Below are positions 39,800 through 48,327 of a stretch of 64,000 bases of DNA, piece after piece. The notes below the pieces were generated by a model, which saw nothing but the letters and a program-made list of their open reading frames with translations, searched no databases and was not told the origin of the DNA. The translations under genes were made by a program, and so were the position numbers. The DNA comes from Flavivirga aquimarina (GTDB lineage Bacteria > Bacteroidota > Bacteroidia > Flavobacteriales > Flavobacteriaceae). The stretch lies in assembly GCF_030540835.1 (NCBI RefSeq), contig NZ_JAUOEK010000172.1, positions 62,001 through 126,000 on the forward strand, written 5' to 3'. Each line of letters starts with the position of its first letter. Position 1 is the stretch's first letter.

Positions 39800-39943
39800 A
39801 TTAGGGTTCAATGAACAAGGAAAAGAAGTAGGAAGAATAATAGTAGAGAATTTATAGTAATCATAAAAATTGAAGCTTAATTTCAAGAATAAACTATTTA
39901 TAACTATACAAACCGATTCAGTTTAATTTAATTTAAGAATATT

Positions 39944-41155
39944 ATGAAAGCTTTAGGGAAATTGTTTAGTCTCAAATTTGTATACCTACTTTCTATCTTA
40001 GCAATAATGTTTTCTTCATGTAATCACTCTAATAAAAAAGAAAAAGAAAAAGAGTCTTCAAATATTGCATTTACACCAAATCCGAAGGAAATCGAAAAGC
40101 GAGAAGTAAAAACGCTTTCAATAGGTTCTGATGCTCCTGATTTTAATTTACCAAATATTGATGGTAAATTTTATAACCTTAAAAGTTTCAAGGATTCAGA
40201 AATAATTGTACTAATATTTACATGCAATCATTGTCCAACAGCTCAGGCATATGAGGACCGAATGGTTGAGTTTACAAAGGAATATAAAGAGAAAGGAGTT
40301 GCAGTCGTAGCTATAAATTCAGCTAGTCCTATAGGGCTTATGTATGGAGAAAGCGCATGGACAGATGTTGATGATTCGTATGAGGATATGATTATAAGAG
40401 CAAAAGATAAAGGTTTTAATTTTCCTTATCTCTACGACGGAGACAAGCAGGAAATGTCTTTAAATTATGGCGCAATGTCAACACCGCATGTGTTCATCTT
40501 AGATAAAGAAAGAAAACTTCGATATCAAGGAAGAATTGATAAAAAAGAAAAACCAGGTACTGGTGGTAATTCTGAAGATTTGAAACTAGCTGTAGACGAA
40601 TTACTTGCGGGAAAAGAAGTGAGCAACCCTGAAACAAAAGCATTTGGATGTTCAACAAAATGGTCGTGGAAAGGAGCAAACAGGGAAAAAGTTGATGCTA
40701 AATGGAAAAAACGAGATGTTACTTTAGAGGAAATTGACAATCAAGCTGTAAAAGAATTATTAGCCAATAACACAGAAAAACTACAGCTTATTAACCTTTG
40801 GGCTACATGGTGTGCACCTTGTGTTACAGAATATCCAGATTTGTTGACACTGCAAAGAATATATGGCAATAAGGCTTTTGAATTCATTTCTATTTCTACT
40901 GACAAAATAGAAAAAAAAGAAAGTGTTTTAAAGTTTTTACAGAAAGAACATTCTGGCGTTAAAAATTATATCTATTCTGAAGATGATGTTTACGAACTTA
41001 TAGAATTAGTAGACCCAAAATGGAGTGGAGCACTTCCTTATACTTTACTTGTTGAACCAGGAGGGAAAAAAGTGTATTCGTATCAGGGATTAGTTGATAT
41101 GCTTGAAGTAAGAAAAGCAATTGTCAATCATGAGTTGATAGGTAGGTATTTTTAA
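39944..41155 (+). CDS. lipoprotein with two thioredoxin-fold domains (redoxin plus TlpA-like)
   Basis: A protein of 403 aa with a lipobox (FSSC, about 26). The first domain (about 60-225) is redoxin/AhpC-TSA-like with APDFNLPNIDG and a Cys94-Cys97 pair (TCNHCP). The second (about 270-400) is TlpA-like with the active-site pair Cys290-Cys293 in WCAPC. Both domains keep cis-Pro-like segments (STPHVF and ALPYTL). Such proteins reduce disulfides in the periplasm. It is the first gene of a five-gene run with gaps of 22-38 bp ending with GH95, which is unusual for a PUL; it may protect or reduce a secreted enzyme of this operon. Confidence 0.85.
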   Translation: MKALGKLFSLKFVYLLSILAIMFSSCNHSNKKEKEKESSNIAFTPNPKEIEKREVKTLSIGSDAPDFNLPNIDGKFYNLKSFKDSEIIVLIFTCNHCPTAQAYEDRMVEFTKEYKEKGVAVVAINSASPIGLMYGESAWTDVDDSYEDMIIRAKDKGFNFPYLYDGDKQEMSLNYGAMSTPHVFILDKERKLRYQGRIDKKEKPGTGGNSEDLKLAVDELLAGKEVSNPETKAFGCSTKWSWKGANREKVDAKWKKRDVTLEEIDNQAVKELLANNTEKLQLINLWATWCAPCVTEYPDLLTLQRIYGNKAFEFISISTDKIEKKESVLKFLQKEHSGVKNYIYSEDDVYELIELVDPKWSGALPYTLLVEPGGKKVYSYQGLVDMLEVRKAIVNHELIGRYF

Positions 41156-41177
41156 CTTTTACCAATTCCGTGCCATT

Positions 41178-42959
41178 ATGAAACATCTAACAACATGCCT
41201 CTTAATTGTTAACTCATTTTCTACAGAATTGCTTGCGCAAAAGCAAAACCGTTTAATAAATAACTATTGGAATAATAACACGCCACTTATTTCTTATCGC
41301 CTACCACCGCCACCTCATGATTATAAGCCAATCTTTGAAGACTTAGATGGAGACGGAGATCCTGATATTATTTACTCGGTAACAATTGGTAATACACCCA
41401 TTATGTGGATCGATGATGATGATGATATGAAAGACAGTGACTTTGAAGGAGATACTGATAGTGACTGCTTGTTAATCGATATCAACAAGGATGGAAAATA
41501 CTGTGATATTAACGATGCAGCTTTTGATTGGGTGGATACGGATGATGATGGACTCGCGGATATGCAGCTCTATGTAGATAATGCACCTAGAGGCACAAGA
41601 AGAGGGGCACATTATATGTGGATGATAGACTCTGATAAGGATAACGTATTCAACTATTTTGACTGGAACACCTTTCGGCTTCGTGCTTGGCTCCATGAAG
41701 GAGGATCGAATTTTATTGAGGATTACTCAGGACAGAGTACATTCTTAAAGGCGCATGGCACTACAGATCGTATGCAAGATTTAAGGCTGAACTGGGAAAA
41801 CCCCTTTCTGTTTTTTGATCAAGATGATGATGGTTTAACTGAAATGGCCATTAGGGCAGTAGATAGACCAGCAGATCGTAATGTATCGTATACCGAAGGG
41901 ATCATAAATTATATAGGAATAACCTATGATTTAGATAATGACAATGCACCTGGGAACGAGTATGACTATGACATGTCTATTAGGTTTCAAGGAAAAGGAT
42001 TTGACTATATGGATCAAGTTCACAAGTTTGAAAATAAGAGAGTTGAGGAATCGGATAGGTTTATTGGAGATCCTCGATGGAGGCAGGTTTCAGAACTAAT
42101 CTACCCAGGATTTGAGAGTGTCATGGATTTAACATTCAACAGGGGAGAATGGGATAATGTATTCTTTGTATATGATGAGGATGATGATTGTGAACGTTGG
42201 GAAAGAGTGGAGTTTTATTTCCCAAAGCACCTTTTCAAAGTGGGGGGGAGAAATCCATGGATAGATGGAGGAGATACCTTAGGGGGAGGGTTGGATGATC
42301 ATATTCAAGCCGACGCCATAGGAGACCGTGGTGAGTGGGACTTGGACAATAGTGGCAATGGAGATATCTACCTTTCTAAATTTGATGGTAGAATACACCT
42401 CTATGGAGCAGAATGGGGAGCTTGGAGGGTAGATCAATTAGCCTGGGCTTATCAATCCTGGGGTGGAGTGGAGGATTTTTATGAGCCTAAGCACAGACGG
42501 TCTCAACAAACGTTTAGTCCCTTTAGTACTTTTAAATATGAAGATACGGATGGTAATGGTTTCCTAGATCAAATAGCAATTGATATTGACGGAGATACGA
42601 TTTTTGACAAGACAGTCTCTCTTTTAAAATTGAAAATAGATGACAAATGCGATATCATCAAGTCTTCAGAAATGAGCTATGAAGATTATAGAGCATTACA
42701 TACTAAAATGTCCAATGATATCTGGAGTCGGGCAGAAACTGCTTTAAAAGTGGCTACTCAGCAAGGGCTAAATACAAACTGGTATGCTTTTATGAAAGAC
42801 CCAAAATCGGAATATCAAAAATACAATTATGGTTACTGGCTTCAATTCTATATCTATATGGATTTACTAGATCAATCTAAGAGAATAAAAAAGGGGCTAA
42901 AACCAGATAGAATTGATAAAGCCTATTTTGGTGGAGATTGGAAAGCTTTACTGGATTAA
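41178..42959 (+). CDS. secreted Asp-rich protein of unknown function
   Basis: A protein of 593 aa with a signal peptide (about 1-20, ending LLAQ). It has at least eight calcium-binding-like motifs (DLDGDGDPD, DINKDGKYCD, DTDDDGLAD, DSDKDNVFN, DQDDDGLTE, DTDGNGFLD, DIDGDTIFD), reminiscent of FG-GAP/dockerin-type turns. The last 130 residues are helical and charged (MSNDIWSRAETALK, YNYGYWLQFYIYMDL). I do not recognise a characterised family. It starts 22 bp after the thioredoxin gene and ends 32 bp before GH95. An extracellular calcium-bound glycan-binding or catalytic role is possible but not shown. Codon use looks more GC-rich than in the flanking genes. Confidence 0.8.
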   Translation: MKHLTTCLLIVNSFSTELLAQKQNRLINNYWNNNTPLISYRLPPPPHDYKPIFEDLDGDGDPDIIYSVTIGNTPIMWIDDDDDMKDSDFEGDTDSDCLLIDINKDGKYCDINDAAFDWVDTDDDGLADMQLYVDNAPRGTRRGAHYMWMIDSDKDNVFNYFDWNTFRLRAWLHEGGSNFIEDYSGQSTFLKAHGTTDRMQDLRLNWENPFLFFDQDDDGLTEMAIRAVDRPADRNVSYTEGIINYIGITYDLDNDNAPGNEYDYDMSIRFQGKGFDYMDQVHKFENKRVEESDRFIGDPRWRQVSELIYPGFESVMDLTFNRGEWDNVFFVYDEDDDCERWERVEFYFPKHLFKVGGRNPWIDGGDTLGGGLDDHIQADAIGDRGEWDLDNSGNGDIYLSKFDGRIHLYGAEWGAWRVDQLAWAYQSWGGVEDFYEPKHRRSQQTFSPFSTFKYEDTDGNGFLDQIAIDIDGDTIFDKTVSLLKLKIDDKCDIIKSSEMSYEDYRALHTKMSNDIWSRAETALKVATQQGLNTNWYAFMKDPKSEYQKYNYGYWLQFYIYMDLLDQSKRIKKGLKPDRIDKAYFGGDWKALLD

Positions 42960-42991
42960 GAAAACATAGATCTAATATTTCTATAACAATT

Positions 42992-45529
42992 ATGAAAAAA
43001 ACAACCTTACTAATTTTTTCTTTCCTTATCAGTTTTATTAGCTGTGAAGAAGTAAAGCAGAAAGACGTTCAAATAGAGCAAAATTCGCCATACAGACGAG
43101 GACTTACCATGATTACTCCATCGTCGCAATGGCGTGAGGCCTTTCCATCTGGTAACGGTACTATTGGTGCCATGGTATATGGCTCAATCGGGACAGAAAG
43201 AATCTTGTTCAATCATAGTGCACTATGGTTTGGAGGTACAAGATCCAAATTGCCTGATATGTCTAAGGAATTGCCTGTAGTTCGTAAATGGATGTTGGCA
43301 GGAGAATATGGTAAGGCCAATATGCATTACGTTAACAAAATGAAGGAGAAGGGCTTCAATGGTAAGCATGCCGATTACCATCCAGCTTTTGATATGATAT
43401 TGACGATGGAACGAGAACAACTCTTCGAAGACTATTCACGTACGCTCAATTTTGAAACTGGCGAGGTGGAAGTAAAATGGAGGGGTGGAGATACAAGTTA
43501 TGCTAGGCGTTTGTTTGTTTCTATTCCTGACGATATATCTGTATTATCCCTTAAAGCCAATAAAAAGGGCGTTATTAGTGGAGCAGTTACTTTGGATATT
43601 CATGACCTTACGGATGCTGTTAACATCAGAGGAAAACAATTTGATCCAGGTTTTACATTTGAGACCATTATAGATGGGGAATTTGTGGAGTTTCGAGCAG
43701 ATGGAACCGATGGTGGTGAATTTGGTGGAGTAGCCAGAGTGATAGCCAAAAATGGACAGACAGGCCAAAAAGGAGGTCAGAAAATGCATTTTTCTTCCCA
43801 TCGAACCGGTGAGCAAATTACCTTTAGCGATGCCGACGAATTAATAGTTTTGGTGGGTATTTATGCCAATGAACAAGGAGCGACAGCCGTGCCTAGAATA
43901 AAAGATCAACTTTCAGGTTTTGATGCAAATTATGAAGCATTATTCACTCGTCATAAGGACGTTCATAGTGAACTATTTAATAGAGTTACAGTCAACATAA
44001 ATACTAATGGAGAAATAGATACCCCTAATGAAAGATTACTTTTGAATGCCTATCAAAATAGCGCGTCAGGTGTGTTGGTTCAAAAGCTGGTTGACTATGG
44101 TCGCTATCTTTTGATATCGAGTAGCAAGGCAGGAGGGTATCCAGCCAACTTACAAGGGATTTGGAATGGTGATTACTCACCACCTTGGCATGGTCACCTC
44201 GGAAATAATGAAAACCTTCAAATGAACTATTGGCAAGCCATGCCAGGTAATTTGAATGAATCAATGATGGCCTTCTTCGACTATTTCGATGCACATATTG
44301 AGGGATTTCGATACAATGCCAGACAACTGTGGGGATGCAGAGGGATTTACATTCCACCCTTCATGGTTCCTGCAAATCCGATAACTGTCGAGAATCAAGC
44401 GCATACCATTAATTATACTGAAGCTGCAGGCTGGCTAGCATCTTTTTATTATGACTATTATTTATTCACTGGAGACAAAGAATTTTTAGAAAATAGAACA
44501 GTACCATTCTTAAAAGAAGTCGCCCTTTTTTATGAAGATTTTATCATTAAAGATAAAAATGGTAAGAATATGTTTGTTCCCTCTGAATCCCCTGAAAATC
44601 AGCCGAAAGATAAGGTGTGGTTTAACCCCGAGACTGGGAAAAATGAGAGTATTCGAATTCAGATCAACTCTACCATGGCTGTAGCCGTTTCCAAAGAAGT
44701 TTTCATGAATTTGATATCAGCTTGTGAACTTCTAGGTATTGAGGCCAATGGAGTGAAAAGATGGAAAAAAATGGTAGCAGATATGCCTGCTTATGAGATC
44801 AATGAAGATGGCGCTATGAAAGAGTGGTTACACCCTGATTTTAAAGACAACTATGAGCACAGACATGAGTCTCATGTATATCCTGTTTTCCCAGGTCATG
44901 AAGTAACCTTAGAATCTAATCCAGAAATATATGAAGCCTGTAGAGTCGCGATCGAAAAGCGAAAAACAATTGGATTAAAGGCGCAAACGGGTTGGTCTCT
45001 TGCACATATGGCAAATGTTTATGCGCGTTTGGGACAAGGAGATAAATCAAAAGAAGCACTGGATATATTGGCAAGATGTTGTTTAGGACAAAACTTATTT
45101 ACCTATCATAATGATTGGCGCTATATGGGTGTTACAGGCAGTGGCTTTTGGGGTAAGTCGGCACCTTTTCAAATGGATGCTAACTTTGGGATTACAGCAG
45201 CCGTTTATGAAATGCTATGTGGTTCTGAGGTGAACATGCTTCATATCCTACCAGCACTACCGTTTGATTGGAAAAAAGGTGATTTTAATGATATGTTAAC
45301 ACGTGTTGGAGTTAGAGTTTCAGCATCATGGCACATGGATAAGAAAGAAATCAACCTAAAACTTGTGGCGGAAAGAGATGCAAATTTTGATTTGAAATTT
45401 CCTGGAGAATTAGAAAGTATAAAAACGAATCACGGGGATAAATTACAAAGTTCTCAATATGGTGAGAACTACAGATCATTGATTATGAGTAAAGGAGAAG
45501 TATTACTAATAGATGTGATACTCAAGTAA
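42992..45529 (+). CDS. GH95-family alpha-L-fucosidase/galactosidase, lipoprotein, copy 1
   Basis: About 845 aa from the ATG at 42992, preceding a lipobox (FISC, about 17). The family order is visible: an N-terminal beta domain (EAFPSGNGTIGAMVYGS), the linker, and an alpha/alpha toroid with LQGIWNGDYSPPWHGH, NLQMNYWQA, VPSESPENQP and FQMDANFGITAA. The Asn pair in NLQMNYW, the Glu in SESPE and the Asp in MDANFG match the catalytic region of GH95. GH95 inverts and typically releases alpha-1,2-linked L-fucose or L-galactose. It is quite different from the GH95 at 48328, so a different linkage or sugar is likely. Confidence 0.9.
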   Translation: MKKTTLLIFSFLISFISCEEVKQKDVQIEQNSPYRRGLTMITPSSQWREAFPSGNGTIGAMVYGSIGTERILFNHSALWFGGTRSKLPDMSKELPVVRKWMLAGEYGKANMHYVNKMKEKGFNGKHADYHPAFDMILTMEREQLFEDYSRTLNFETGEVEVKWRGGDTSYARRLFVSIPDDISVLSLKANKKGVISGAVTLDIHDLTDAVNIRGKQFDPGFTFETIIDGEFVEFRADGTDGGEFGGVARVIAKNGQTGQKGGQKMHFSSHRTGEQITFSDADELIVLVGIYANEQGATAVPRIKDQLSGFDANYEALFTRHKDVHSELFNRVTVNINTNGEIDTPNERLLLNAYQNSASGVLVQKLVDYGRYLLISSSKAGGYPANLQGIWNGDYSPPWHGHLGNNENLQMNYWQAMPGNLNESMMAFFDYFDAHIEGFRYNARQLWGCRGIYIPPFMVPANPITVENQAHTINYTEAAGWLASFYYDYYLFTGDKEFLENRTVPFLKEVALFYEDFIIKDKNGKNMFVPSESPENQPKDKVWFNPETGKNESIRIQINSTMAVAVSKEVFMNLISACELLGIEANGVKRWKKMVADMPAYEINEDGAMKEWLHPDFKDNYEHRHESHVYPVFPGHEVTLESNPEIYEACRVAIEKRKTIGLKAQTGWSLAHMANVYARLGQGDKSKEALDILARCCLGQNLFTYHNDWRYMGVTGSGFWGKSAPFQMDANFGITAAVYEMLCGSEVNMLHILPALPFDWKKGDFNDMLTRVGVRVSASWHMDKKEINLKLVAERDANFDLKFPGELESIKTNHGDKLQSSQYGENYRSLIMSKGEVLLIDVILK

Positions 45530-45567
45530 TAATATATCTAAATAGAAATAAAAAATATAAATTAAAG

Positions 45568-48300
45568 ATGAAAAAGACACTAGTATTAATAGCATTGATT
45601 TCCCTTGGAAAATGGTCACAGGCACAGATTCCACTTCCAAAAAATTTAGAGCAAGGGTATCCGCGTTTGCATATTACGCAAGAAGGAAAAAAAGACTTGC
45701 AAAAGACTATAAAAAAGGAAGCTTGGGCTAAACAAGTTCTTAATGGGATTCATGAACGTATAGATACTCATGTTGAGCGTCATGTCACCGATAAAGAATG
45801 GATGGTGTCACGTTTACAAATGCACTGGAAAACAAAAGCAACCAATATATACATAAACGGCATAAATTATTCTCACGCAGATGGCGAAGCCCCCGTGCCA
45901 ACCGTTCGATTTGTTGGCTCACGTGACTATACTACTCCTTATGGAAAACCAAAACTGGAGGATGTTTTGCCGTATATGGATGACCCCCGTGGTTTGTATT
46001 TACCTAACAAGAATAAGGAAGGAAACCCTTTTGAGTGGGTGGCACAATCTAAAACAGGAAGAGTCATTTACTCTATTAATGAGGAAATTATAGGACTGGC
46101 TAGAGATGCATCCTTTATTTACTGGCTAGAAAAAGATGAACGTTTTGCGAAATTTTCCTTCGATGTGTTTCATACATATATGGAAGGCATGTCTTATAGA
46201 AGTGAACCTATTGATTTACTCAATGGCCATATTCAAACACTTGTTGGTTTTACTAATTTTCAAGTGATACATGAAGGCGTTCTTACTAGTATAGCAGAAC
46301 TCTACGATTTTTTGCATCAATATATTGAAGCAAATCACCCAGATAAAATTGAAATGTACGATACCACCATTAAAAGATGGACCGATCAGATTATAAAAAA
46401 TGGTGTGCCACAAAACAATTGGAACCTGCATCAAGCAAAAGTCATTTTAAAAGCGGCGATGGTATTACAAGATAACAAAAATTATGAAGACAAAAAGGGG
46501 CGTGAATACTATATCGATTATATTTTAAATGTGACGTCGGCTAGACAATGGTCACTTACTAAGTTTATCGATTATGGCTATGACGAAAATAATGGCGTTT
46601 GGGCTGAATGTCCTGGCTATTCACAAGGTGTTACCAAAGACCTTACTAATTTTATAAGAGATTTTGATAATACATTCGATCATAACATATTGCCTTATAC
46701 TCCTGTTATTCCAGAGGCCGTAAAAATGTTGCCTCAGTATTTATTTCCCAATGGACAAACGGTTGCTTTTGGAGATTCCTATTATGGTTCTGTTAATACA
46801 GAAGCAATTAGTGATATGATTCGTATTGCCCAGAAAAATAATAACCAAAAGTTAGAAGAAGAATTTACAGGGATGTATAAACTATTTGCAGAAAGTTCAG
46901 GTAGGTCGCGTCGAGGAAGAAGACCAAGAACTAATCTATCTTCTTTTTTTGCAAGTAAACCTTTGGTGTTGAATCCAAAGTACGAAATAGGAGATATCAA
47001 TGATTATATTACCCAAACCTTTTATGCACCTAATGTAAGTTGGCATGTACAGCGTATGGGAACAGGAAAGGATGGGATGATGGTTTCATTAAACGGATCA
47101 CTTGGTAACCACATGCATGCCAATGGTATTAATATGGAATTATACGGAAAAGGATTTGTACAAGGAGCCGATCCTGGCAAAGGGGCTAGTTATCTTCAAC
47201 CAAAATATTTGGAGTATTATTCGCAGTTTCCAGCACACAATACCGTTATGGTAGATGGAGTTTCTTCGTATACCGAGATGTTGAGTTACCATGCGTTTGA
47301 TTTAATGGGGCAATATCCAAAATCAGAACAAAAACAAGGATTCTACAAAGACATTACCTATTCTGATGTTTACTTTTTAGAACCAGAAACCCGTAGCGAT
47401 CAAAGTCGTCTTGTTAGTATTGTGAAAACGGGTGAAACTACAGGTTATTATATCGATATTTTCCGTTCAAAAAAACAACGTAAAGGAGATAAATTTCATG
47501 ATTATTTTTATCATAACCTTGGTCAAAGTATGCAGGTGAGTGATGTAAAAAGCAATCCTCTAGAATTAACACCAAGTGAAGAAATGGGTTTTGCAGGAGG
47601 GCATTTATATGCTTTCGATTATATGTGGGATAAAAAATCGGTTCGCACTAACGAAGATTATCAAGCAGAATGGAAAATAGATATGCCAGATGGCGAAGAT
47701 GATGTATTCATGAACCTGTGGATGAAAGGTACAGAAGGACGTGAAGTATTCACCATAAAATCGCCGCCTAATAAGGCATTCCGTAAAGGGACTAATATTC
47801 CGTATGAAGTAGACAAAGCACCCTATTTAACCCTTGCAGCAAGGCAACATGGAGAAGCCTGGGAACATCCTTTTATTTCTGTATATGAACCTTATACCTC
47901 GAAAGAAGGAAAAAGTATTTCATCCATAGTTGGATTCGATGATGAAAATGGGAATAAGGATTTTGCCGGTTTGCATATTACTAATAAATCAGGACGTGAA
48001 GATTACGTATTCTCCTCGTATGGAGGTAAAACGGCAAGTTATAACGGCATGTCTACCAATGCGACTTACGCTTTGGTTGGAAATGATAAGAATGGTGATT
48101 TAGTATTGTTTATGGGCAATGGAAATAAGCTTAGCGCAAAAGGGTTTACGATTTCAGCTAGCGAAAATGGAAATGTGGTTGTAGAGAAAAAGGGTGACGA
48201 ATTCTATTTACATAACGAAGTGCCAGTTACCATTTCTTTCAAGGGTAAAAACAACAACTTTGAGGTTGGAGCATTACGGCGAATCAACTTGAAAAATTAA
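45568..48300 (+). CDS. heparinase II/III-like protein (putative polysaccharide lyase), copy 2
   Basis: A protein of 910 aa with a signal peptide (ending SQAQ, about 20). It is a clear paralogue of the protein at 22773: WMVSRLQMHWKTK, PVPTVRFVGSRDYTT, LPYMDDPRGLYL, NNWNLHQAKV, GNHMHANGINMELYG and YYSQFPAHNTVMVDG. All candidate catalytic His/Tyr segments are kept, so both copies look active. A short basic stretch (RSRRGRRPRTN, about 450) is absent from the other copy. Lyase action on a uronic-acid polysaccharide is inferred from the fold and from the GH88 gene. It lies between two GH95 genes, with gaps of 38 and 27 bp. Confidence 0.82.
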   Translation: MKKTLVLIALISLGKWSQAQIPLPKNLEQGYPRLHITQEGKKDLQKTIKKEAWAKQVLNGIHERIDTHVERHVTDKEWMVSRLQMHWKTKATNIYINGINYSHADGEAPVPTVRFVGSRDYTTPYGKPKLEDVLPYMDDPRGLYLPNKNKEGNPFEWVAQSKTGRVIYSINEEIIGLARDASFIYWLEKDERFAKFSFDVFHTYMEGMSYRSEPIDLLNGHIQTLVGFTNFQVIHEGVLTSIAELYDFLHQYIEANHPDKIEMYDTTIKRWTDQIIKNGVPQNNWNLHQAKVILKAAMVLQDNKNYEDKKGREYYIDYILNVTSARQWSLTKFIDYGYDENNGVWAECPGYSQGVTKDLTNFIRDFDNTFDHNILPYTPVIPEAVKMLPQYLFPNGQTVAFGDSYYGSVNTEAISDMIRIAQKNNNQKLEEEFTGMYKLFAESSGRSRRGRRPRTNLSSFFASKPLVLNPKYEIGDINDYITQTFYAPNVSWHVQRMGTGKDGMMVSLNGSLGNHMHANGINMELYGKGFVQGADPGKGASYLQPKYLEYYSQFPAHNTVMVDGVSSYTEMLSYHAFDLMGQYPKSEQKQGFYKDITYSDVYFLEPETRSDQSRLVSIVKTGETTGYYIDIFRSKKQRKGDKFHDYFYHNLGQSMQVSDVKSNPLELTPSEEMGFAGGHLYAFDYMWDKKSVRTNEDYQAEWKIDMPDGEDDVFMNLWMKGTEGREVFTIKSPPNKAFRKGTNIPYEVDKAPYLTLAARQHGEAWEHPFISVYEPYTSKEGKSISSIVGFDDENGNKDFAGLHITNKSGREDYVFSSYGGKTASYNGMSTNATYALVGNDKNGDLVLFMGNGNKLSAKGFTISASENGNVVVEKKGDEFYLHNEVPVTISFKGKNNNFEVGALRRINLKN

Positions 48301-48327
48301 ATATTTAAATTACATAACTCATAAAAA

